Positions 15,574-20,722 of a DNA stretch of 20,722 nucleotides are shown here, piece by piece (within the stretch, counting starts at the first letter, position 1; each line of letters opens with the position of its first letter). The DNA is from Oscillospiraceae bacterium (GTDB lineage Bacteria; Bacillota; Clostridia; Oscillospirales; Ruminococcaceae), in assembly GCA_031253365.1 (NCBI GenBank), contig JAIRWE010000191.1:1-20722 (forward strand), given 5' to 3'. The translations under genes and the position numbers were made by a program. The notes below the pieces were generated by a model. That model did no database searches and had not been told where the DNA came from. It saw only the letters and a program-made list of their open reading frames with translations.

Positions 15574-16613
15574 GCAAAGAAAAAGGCGCGGCGGCGGCGC
15601 ATAAATCAAAAATCGGCGGTCAGGCGTTAATCGAGGGCGTTATGATGCGCGGCTTCGGTAAGGAGGCTGTGGCGGTTCGGCAAAAGGACGGCGGCGTCTA
15701 TCTGGAAGTCAACCCCGTCCCCGTGAACAAATGGTATCAAAAAGCGTTGTTTATTCGCGGAGTATTCAATTTTATTCTGCAAATGAAAAACGGTTATAAG
15801 TATATGATGAAATCGATGGAAGTTTCCGGTATGCTTGACGACGACGAACCCGCGGACGGCGAACCGGTTCCTTCGGACGGCGAACCGGCTTCTTCCGACG
15901 GCGAACCGAAAAAAAGCAAGGACGGCGCGGCGAGCGCGGCGAGTACGGCGATTGTCGGCGCGGTCGGTTTAATCGGCGGAGTGGTTCTCGCGGTTTTTCT
16001 GTTTATGTATCTGCCCACCCAGTGCTTTACGTGGATTTTCAACGAACGCGCGAAGCAGTTTCAGCCGCTTTTCGAGGGGCTTATCCGAATAGCTTTGTTT
16101 GTCGGCTATATGTGGGTGATTTCGCTTATGAAGGAAATTCGCGTTACCTATGAATATCACGGCGCGGAGCATAAAACAATCGCCGCTTACGAGGCGGGCG
16201 CGGAATTGGTCTATGAAAACGTGAAAAAATATACCCGGTTTCATCCCCGCTGCGGGACGAGTTTTATATTTTTGGTGTTGGCAATCAGCATAATTTTTTA
16301 CTCGGTTTTGCAGTTTTTCCTGCCTGTCAGCAGCAAGGACGTCGCGCAGTGGCTCGGCGTTTCCGCCGTAATCGCCAACGTAATCCGCACGGGGATAAAA
16401 TTGCTGTTTTTGCCCGTTTTGGTGGGAATGACCTACGAAGTCATAAAATTGGCGGGGCGTTATGACAGGAATATATTTATGAGGATTATTTCCGCCCCGG
16501 GGTTGGGCTTACAGCGTCTCACGACCCGCGAACCCACGGAAAAACAGGTTGAAATCGCCATAGCCGCTTTGCTCCCCGTGATTCCGGAGGATAAGGAACA
16601 AGACCGATGGTAA
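15570..16613 (+). CDS. DUF1385 (YqhQ-like) membrane protein
   Basis: A 347-residue DUF1385 protein, a widely conserved Firmicute membrane family of unknown biochemical role. The N-terminal signature GGQALIEGVMMRG and the internal YHGAEHKTIAAYE are both clear, as is FHPRCGTSFIFLV. About four membrane helices are visible (near 130-155, 167-188, 229-252 and 265-290). Between the N-terminal domain and the first helix lies an acidic, repetitive insertion (DGEP units). The likely start is TTG 15570, in a TTGA overlap with the kinase stop and with AGAGGTGG about seven bases upstream; MetGln-type alternatives further in would delete the conserved N-terminus. DUF1385 next to prmC is a usual arrangement in Firmicutes, where prfA often follows; here recA follows instead. 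The family is certain and the function is not. Confidence 0.9.
   Translation: MSKEKGAAAAHKSKIGGQALIEGVMMRGFGKEAVAVRQKDGGVYLEVNPVPVNKWYQKALFIRGVFNFILQMKNGYKYMMKSMEVSGMLDDDEPADGEPVPSDGEPASSDGEPKKSKDGAASAASTAIVGAVGLIGGVVLAVFLFMYLPTQCFTWIFNERAKQFQPLFEGLIRIALFVGYMWVISLMKEIRVTYEYHGAEHKTIAAYEAGAELVYENVKKYTRFHPRCGTSFIFLVLAISIIFYSVLQFFLPVSSKDVAQWLGVSAVIANVIRTGIKLLFLPVLVGMTYEVIKLAGRYDRNIFMRIISAPGLGLQRLTTREPTEKQVEIAIAALLPVIPEDKEQDRW
15855..15917 (+). repeat. Three 21-bp units coding DGEPxxS in DUF1385
   Basis: Three in-frame 21-base units start at 15855, 15876 and 15897 and code DGEPVPS, DGEPASS and DGEPKKS. They lie in the acidic cytoplasmic-side linker before the first membrane helix. The first two units are nearly identical at the DNA level, so a duplication is likely. 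Confidence 0.85.
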
Positions 16614-17377
16614 GCCGCGAAATCAGGGAAATTCTTCTCGGCGCGGGGATTGAGAACGCTTCGCAAGAGGCGGAGTGGATAATAAAATATCAAAAGCGCG
16701 GCGTCGCCGAAGCGGTGGAACGCCGGCTCAGCGGCGAGCCTTTACAGTATATACTCGGCGAGTGGGAATTTTACGGCTGTAATTTCAAAGTCGGCGAAGG
16801 CGTTTTTATTCCCCGCCCCGAAACGGAGCTGCTTGTGGATTTGGCGGCGGAGTGGGGGCGCGAACACGCGAGCGCGAGCGCGCTGGATTTATGCGCGGGC
16901 AGCGGCTGCGTCGCGATAGCGTTCGCGAAAGCAACGGGCTGCGAAAGGGTCGTCGCCGTCGAAAAATCCCCGGAAGCGGTTGAGTACCTGAAACAAAACA
17001 TAAGGCTCAACAAAGTCGAAAGCCGGGTTTCGGCGGTAAAAGAAGACGTGCTGAAGCCGCGAGGGGATTTTCGGGGTTTCGATTGCGTTTTGATAAACGC
17101 GCCTTATCTGTCCGCGAGCGAAATGCTTACGCTGCAAAAAGAGGTGACGTTTGAACCGAGGGAGGCGTTGTACGGGGGGGAGGACGGGCTGGATTTTTAT
17201 CGCGAATTTTTCGGACTTTGGGGCGAACGCCTGCGAAACGCCGAATTTTTCGCCTGCGAGGTCGGCGACGGGCAAGCGGCGCGGGTTTGTCGGTTAATGC
17301 GCGGCGCGGGGCTTTCGCCGAGGCTTAAAAAAGACCGCGGCGGAACGGACAGAATAGTTTATTCAATAAAAGAGTAA
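16607..17377 (+). CDS. prmC: Release factor glutamine methyltransferase PrmC
   Basis: A 256-residue N5-glutamine methyltransferase that methylates the GGQ glutamine of peptide-chain release factors with S-adenosylmethionine. The N-terminal helical domain ends in the typical LSGEPLQYILGEWEFYG, and FIPRPETELLV follows. SAM-binding motif I is ALDLCAGSGCVAIAFA, and the C-terminal segment PREALYGGEDGLDFYR is the family hallmark. The substrate-binding motif, normally NPPY, reads N164-A-P-Y167, a change in the second position; the Asn and Tyr are kept, so activity is plausible. It is slightly shorter than the usual 270-290 residues. ATG 16607 overlaps the DUF1385 stop by seven bases, with AAGGA at 16593-16597. 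recA follows 12 bases after the stop. The identification is firm. Confidence 0.93.
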   Translation: MVSREIREILLGAGIENASQEAEWIIKYQKRGVAEAVERRLSGEPLQYILGEWEFYGCNFKVGEGVFIPRPETELLVDLAAEWGREHASASALDLCAGSGCVAIAFAKATGCERVVAVEKSPEAVEYLKQNIRLNKVESRVSAVKEDVLKPRGDFRGFDCVLINAPYLSASEMLTLQKEVTFEPREALYGGEDGLDFYREFFGLWGERLRNAEFFACEVGDGQAARVCRLMRGAGLSPRLKKDRGGTDRIVYSIKE

Positions 17378-17389
17378 AGGAGAAATATC

Positions 17390-18601
17390 ATGGCGAAAAG
17401 CAAAGCGGCAAAGCTCCCCCCCGCGAAAGTGGCGGACAGGGAAGAGAAAAAGAAGGCGTTGGCGGCGGCAATCGCCTTAATCGAAAAGGACTTCGGCGAG
17501 GGCGCGGTTATGTTTATGAGCGGTTCAAAAAGCCGAATGAATGTCGAATCCATTCCCACCGGTTCGCTGAACCTTGATTTGGCTTTGGGGATAGGCGGTT
17601 TGCCCAAGGGCAGGATTATCGAGATATACGGGCAGGAGTCCGGCGGAAAAACCACGGTGTCGCTCCACACAATCGCCGAAACGCAGAAGCTCGGCGGCAC
17701 GGCGGCGTTCGTGGACGTGGAACACGCCCTTGACCCGGTTTACGCCAAAAAACTGGGGGTAAACGTCGACGATTTAATCGTGTCGCAGCCGGATACGGGC
17801 GAGCAGGCTTTGGAAATTATGGAAAGGCTTGTGCGGTCGGGGGCTATCGACATAATCGTTCTTGACAGCGTGGCGGCGATGGTCACGAGAGCCGAGATTG
17901 AAGGGGAGATGGGCGATTCCCACGTGGGTCAGCAGGCGCGGCTTATGTCGGCGGCGATGCGTAAGTTAACCAGCGTCATTTCCAAAACCGGGACGGTGGC
18001 GATTTTCATAAACCAGGTGCGCGAAAAAATCGGCGGTTACGGCAACCCCGAAACCACGCCCGGCGGACGGGCGTTGAAATTCTACGCGTCGGTGCGTATT
18101 CAGGTGAGCAAAACAAGCGATAAGATTATGAACGGGACGGAGCAAATCGGCGTGCGGACGAAGTGCAAGGTGGTCAAGAACAAGGTCGCGCCGCCGTTCA
18201 AAAGCTGCGAGTTCGATATGATTTACGGCACGGGAATTTCAAAAGTGGGGGAAATCCTCGATTTGGCGCTGGAAATCGACGTTTGCAAAAAGAGCGGCGC
18301 GTGGTTCTATTACGGCGATATGCGGTTGGGGCAGGGGCGCGATAACGCCAAAAAGTATCTGCTCGAAAACAGGGATTTGATGGACGAAATAGAAAAGAAA
18401 ATCCGCGAAAAATCCGACGAGCTGGACATGAACGAAAGCGTGGGCGACATAGCGGATTCCCATTTTTCGGACAGCGAAAGGGAACACGCGCCGTTGCCGG
18501 AAGAACCCGCCGCCAAAAAATCCTCGGCGAAAAAAGGCAAAAAGGCGATACTTATCGAAAGCGAGGAGGACTTTGAGGAGTTCTCGCCCGACGAGTTGTA
18601 G
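17390..18601 (+). CDS. recA: Recombinase RecA with a shortened L2 loop
   Basis: A 403-residue RecA, the ATP-dependent strand-exchange protein for recombination repair and SOS induction. Most landmarks are present: IPTGSLNLDLALGIGGLPKGR, E111 in DVEHALDP, AEIEGEMGDSHVG and NPETTPGGRALKFYASVR. Two features are unusual. Walker A reads G81-QESGGKTT where GPESSGKTT is nearly invariant, although K87 and T88 are kept. Loop L2 reads REKIGGYGNPE where most RecA proteins have REK(I/V)GVMFGNPE, so it is one residue shorter in a DNA-contacting loop. It is also longer than usual at the C-terminus, with a lysine-rich then acidic tail. ATG 17390 has AAAGGAG seven bases upstream. Only 12 bases separate it from prmC, with no LexA box visible there, and rimO follows. 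It is clearly RecA and probably functional, but divergent. Confidence 0.97.
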   Translation: MAKSKAAKLPPAKVADREEKKKALAAAIALIEKDFGEGAVMFMSGSKSRMNVESIPTGSLNLDLALGIGGLPKGRIIEIYGQESGGKTTVSLHTIAETQKLGGTAAFVDVEHALDPVYAKKLGVNVDDLIVSQPDTGEQALEIMERLVRSGAIDIIVLDSVAAMVTRAEIEGEMGDSHVGQQARLMSAAMRKLTSVISKTGTVAIFINQVREKIGGYGNPETTPGGRALKFYASVRIQVSKTSDKIMNGTEQIGVRTKCKVVKNKVAPPFKSCEFDMIYGTGISKVGEILDLALEIDVCKKSGAWFYYGDMRLGQGRDNAKKYLLENRDLMDEIEKKIREKSDELDMNESVGDIADSHFSDSEREHAPLPEEPAAKKSSAKKGKKAILIESEEDFEEFSPDEL

Positions 18602-18615
18602 GAGGCTGCCCGCAA

Positions 18616-19965
18616 ATGCTGAACACCGTGAAAGTCGGGATGGTATCTCTCGGTTGCCCGAAAAACCAGTGCGACGCCGAGTTAATGCTCGCCAAAATAG
18701 CCCGGGCGGGGTTCAGGCTCGTAAACGAACCCGGACTCGCCGACGTTGTGATTATAAACACCTGCTGTTTTATTCAGGCGGCGAAGGAAGAAGCCATAGA
18801 GGAAATCATGGAGGCCATTCACCGCAAAGAGGACGGGTTCAATAAAAAAATCATCATAACGGGCTGCCTTTCCGAAAGGTACGGCGCGCGGGTCGCGGAG
18901 GAATTTCCGGAAGCGGACGGCGTTTTAAGCTTGGCGGGGAACACGGACATCGTGGAGGCGATTAACGGCGTTCTTCTCAATATGCGCCCCGTTTCGGGCG
19001 AGTTCGGCAACGCGAAGGGGCATAATATGGAAGGCGAGCGTCTGCTTTCCACTTTGCCGCACTACGCTTATTTGAGGATAGCCGACGGCTGCGACAATCA
19101 CTGCTCTTACTGCGCGATACCGACGTTTCGCGGGGGGTTCCGTTCCCGCGAAAAAGAAAACATTGTCAGAGAAGCGCGGGGCTTGGCTGAAAACGGCGTA
19201 AAGGAAATCATTCTCGTGGCGCAGGACGTCACCAATTACGGAAGCGATTTATACGGCAAACCCGCCCTCCCCGAATTGCTGCGCGAGCTGTCCGCCGTCG
19301 AGGGCGTAAAATGGCTCCGTTTGCTGTACTGCTATCCCGAACGGGTGACGGACGAGCTTATAGAGGTTATCAAAACCGAGGAAAAAATCGTTAAGTATAT
19401 AGACCTGCCCATTCAGCACTGTAACCGCGATATTCTGAAAGCGATGAACCGCCCCGGCGACGAGCGGAGTTTATGGGATTTGGTCGCGAAGCTGCGCGGC
19501 GCCGTTCCGGGTATCGTGATACGCGCCACGTTGCTTGTCGGGTTCCCGGGGGAAACGGAGGAACAGTTTACCGAGTTGGCGGAATTTGTCAACGGCGTAA
19601 AATTTGAGCATCTGGGTTGTTTCGCCTATTCCGAGGAGGAAAACACCCCCGCCGCCGGGTTCCCCGACCAAGTCGAGGAATCGGAGCGGCGTCACCGCGC
19701 CGAGGTGATTGCGGAACAGCAGGAAGTCAGGCTCGCCGCTTATCTGGAAGAGTTGAAGGGGCGCGAATATGAAACCGTCGTCGAGGGGTTCGACAGATAT
19801 TTTGAGATGTACTTCGGCAGGAATTATATGTACGCGCCCGAAATCGACGGGATGCTCTACTTTTCGGCGAAGAAAGGCAAACCGATTTTGGGGCGGTTCG
19901 TCACGGTGAAAATCACCGACGTCGTTGACAATAACCTCATAGGGGAAATTACGGGGTATCTGTGA
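18616..19965 (+). CDS. rimO: Ribosomal protein S12 methylthiotransferase RimO
   Basis: A 449-residue radical-SAM methylthiotransferase that adds a methylthio group to an aspartate of ribosomal protein S12. The N-terminal MTTase domain has the first cluster cysteines (C14 in SLGCPKNQCD, one in NTCCFIQAAKEEAIEEI and one in TGCLSERYG). The radical SAM cluster motif is C159-x3-C163-x2-C166 in GCDNHCSYCAIP, and the TRAM domain lies near the C-terminus (about 384-449). PKNQCD and the DGCDNHCSYC context place it with RimO rather than MiaB. ATG 18616 is ten bases after AGGAGG (18600-18605), which overlaps the recA stop. pgsA follows. RimO, PgsA and RecA are neighbours in many Firmicutes, usually in the order rimO, pgsA, recA, so recA first is a rearranged order. 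Confidence 0.95.
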   Translation: MLNTVKVGMVSLGCPKNQCDAELMLAKIARAGFRLVNEPGLADVVIINTCCFIQAAKEEAIEEIMEAIHRKEDGFNKKIIITGCLSERYGARVAEEFPEADGVLSLAGNTDIVEAINGVLLNMRPVSGEFGNAKGHNMEGERLLSTLPHYAYLRIADGCDNHCSYCAIPTFRGGFRSREKENIVREARGLAENGVKEIILVAQDVTNYGSDLYGKPALPELLRELSAVEGVKWLRLLYCYPERVTDELIEVIKTEEKIVKYIDLPIQHCNRDILKAMNRPGDERSLWDLVAKLRGAVPGIVIRATLLVGFPGETEEQFTELAEFVNGVKFEHLGCFAYSEEENTPAAGFPDQVEESERRHRAEVIAEQQEVRLAAYLEELKGREYETVVEGFDRYFEMYFGRNYMYAPEIDGMLYFSAKKGKPILGRFVTVKITDVVDNNLIGEITGYL

Positions 19966-20002
19966 ATTTTTTCAGAGTTGCGCCGGGAGCGGGGGGTTTC
20001 GC

Positions 20003-20593
20003 ATGAATCTCGCCAACGGGCTTACGTTGTTCAGGATAATTCTTGTTCCCGTTTTTGTCGCGTTTTTGCTGACCGACGGTTTGCCGCGCCATTACTTGTA
20101 CGCTTTACTCGTATTCGCGGCGGCGAGCGTCACCGATTTTCTTGACGGGTACGTCGCGCGCAAATACGATATGATTACGCCGCTCGGCAAGTTTCTTGAC
20201 CCGATTGCCGACAAAATCCTCACGGCAAGCGCGTTAATCTGCTTTGTGCCTTTCGGGTGGGTTGAAGCGTGGGTCGTCGCGGTAATAATCTCGCGGGAAT
20301 TTATCGTTTCGGGAATACGTCTCGCGGCCGTCGAAAGCGAGGAAAAAATCGTGATACAGGCAAGTTTTTCGGGCAAGCTCAAAACAGCCTTCACAATGCT
20401 CGCGATTTGTTTTTTCCTGACTTGCTCCGCCGTAACGGGGGGGGAGTTCCCCCCGTTCGCGAAAACGACCGGTGCCGTCCTTATGTATATTTGCGCCGCC
20501 TTAACGGTAATTTCCGGCATACGGTACGCGTGGGATTATCGTCATATATTCAAACCGAAAAGTCAAAACAACGGAGGTTATCATGGAAAATAA
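20003..20593 (+). CDS. pgsA: CDP-diacylglycerol-glycerol-3-phosphate 3-phosphatidyltransferase
   Basis: A 196-residue integral membrane enzyme of the CDP-alcohol phosphatidyltransferase family that makes phosphatidylglycerophosphate, the first step to phosphatidylglycerol. The catalytic signature D-x2-DG-x2-AR-x8-G-x3-D-x3-D is complete: D45, D48-G49, A52-R53, G62, D66 and D70. The N-terminal MNLANGLTLFRI is typical of PgsA, and several helices follow (roughly 12-23, 31-45, 72-95, 125-145 and 155-170). ATG 20003 is preceded by a G-rich ribosome binding site (GGGAG, about 19985-19989). The 37-base gap after rimO has no visible terminator, so the two are co-transcribed. The stop overlaps the next gene's start by 11 bases. 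The identification is firm. Confidence 0.95.
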   Translation: MNLANGLTLFRIILVPVFVAFLLTDGLPRHYLYALLVFAAASVTDFLDGYVARKYDMITPLGKFLDPIADKILTASALICFVPFGWVEAWVVAVIISREFIVSGIRLAAVESEEKIVIQASFSGKLKTAFTMLAICFFLTCSAVTGGEFPPFAKTTGAVLMYICAALTVISGIRYAWDYRHIFKPKSQNNGGYHGK

Positions 20594-20722
20594 ATTTTGT
20601 ACGCAATGCGGCGAAAAACTGATGCCGGACACCTTTTTTTGTACGCAGTGCGGCGCGCCCGCGCCGATTCCCGCCCCCGAACCCGTTCCCACAGCCGAAC
20701 CCGTTCCCACAGCCGAACCCGT
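20583..20722 (+). CDS. Zinc-ribbon protein with Pro-rich repeats (3' end outside window)
   Basis: Start of a protein cut off by the window end. It begins MENKFCTQCGEKLMPDTFFC and continues TQCGAPAPIPAPEP. The two CxxC knuckles 13 residues apart make a zinc-ribbon of the type found at the N-terminus of many small Firmicute proteins. A Pro-rich segment follows, with a six-residue repeat EPVPTA that is still running at the last base. GGAGG at 20573-20577 lies five bases before the ATG, and the first 11 bases overlap the end of pgsA, so it is translationally coupled. The zinc-ribbon is seen; the function of the rest cannot be judged. Related proteins often go on to a membrane helix or another domain after such a linker. 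Confidence 0.75.
   Translation, partial: MENKFCTQCGEKLMPDTFFCTQCGAPAPIPAPEPVPTAEPVPTAEP
20679..20722 (+). repeat. 18-bp tandem repeat (EPVPTA), continuing past the window
   Basis: GAACCCGTTCCCACAGCC occurs at 20679-20696 and exactly again at 20697-20714, and a third copy starts at 20715 and runs off the end. It codes Glu-Pro-Val-Pro-Thr-Ala. The exact identity suggests recent slippage expansion. Confidence 0.9.

Noticed and set aside
17341..17389. GAATAGTTTATTC before recA as a LexA box
   Set aside because: The inverted repeat is short and does not match the GAAC-N4-GTTC core; it also lies in the prmC coding end.

Overview
The window is a 20.7-kb stretch of moderately GC-rich bacterial chromosome in which every gene I can support lies on the + strand with almost no space between genes. 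Gene content points to an anaerobic Firmicute, probably an uncultured gut Clostridia (Oscillospiraceae-like): a long Rel/SpoT protein followed by an MBL-fold hydrolase and HemZ, a DUF1385 (YqhQ-like) protein next to prmC, a sigma factor paired with a DUF4367 protein, lipoproteins with Gram-positive-type lipoboxes, strong GGAGG ribosome binding sites and occasional TTG starts. The taxonomic call is inference from family content only.

Region 1 (1-3829) holds housekeeping and metabolic genes: the C-terminal part of a (p)ppGpp synthetase/hydrolase (cut by the window edge), an MBL-fold hydrolase, the radical-SAM protein HemZ and a uridine-kinase-family nucleoside kinase. Region 2 (3858-8765) is the well-known MoxR ATPase / DUF58 / membrane transglutaminase set, probably a cell-envelope system. 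Region 3 (8772-10966) starts with an unusual 159-bp imperfect palindrome whose right arm carries the ribosome binding site of an ECF-type sigma factor. It continues with the overlapping DUF4367 protein (likely anti-sigma) and a lipoprotein that has 14 TE(A/V)P repeats and an NlpC/P60 domain lacking its catalytic residues. A strong hairpin terminator (about 10983-11018) closes this region.

Region 4 (11050-15573) opens with a good extended -10 housekeeping promoter and reads through an eight-helix membrane protein, an overlapping lipoprotein, an OmpR-type response regulator and a histidine kinase. This looks like one envelope-sensing module whose first two genes I cannot assign to a known family. 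Region 5 (15570-20722) continues without a visible break into DUF1385, prmC, recA, rimO, pgsA and the start of a zinc-ribbon protein.

The points most worth a second look are the dead NlpC/P60 lipoprotein, a RecA with a one-residue-shorter DNA-binding loop L2 and an altered Walker A, the palindrome masking the sigma-factor ribosome binding site, a similar smaller structure in front of hemZ, and the membrane protein / lipoprotein / two-component module. I see no tRNA, rRNA, insertion sequence, phage gene or CRISPR array, and no gene-free stretch longer than about 170 bases.
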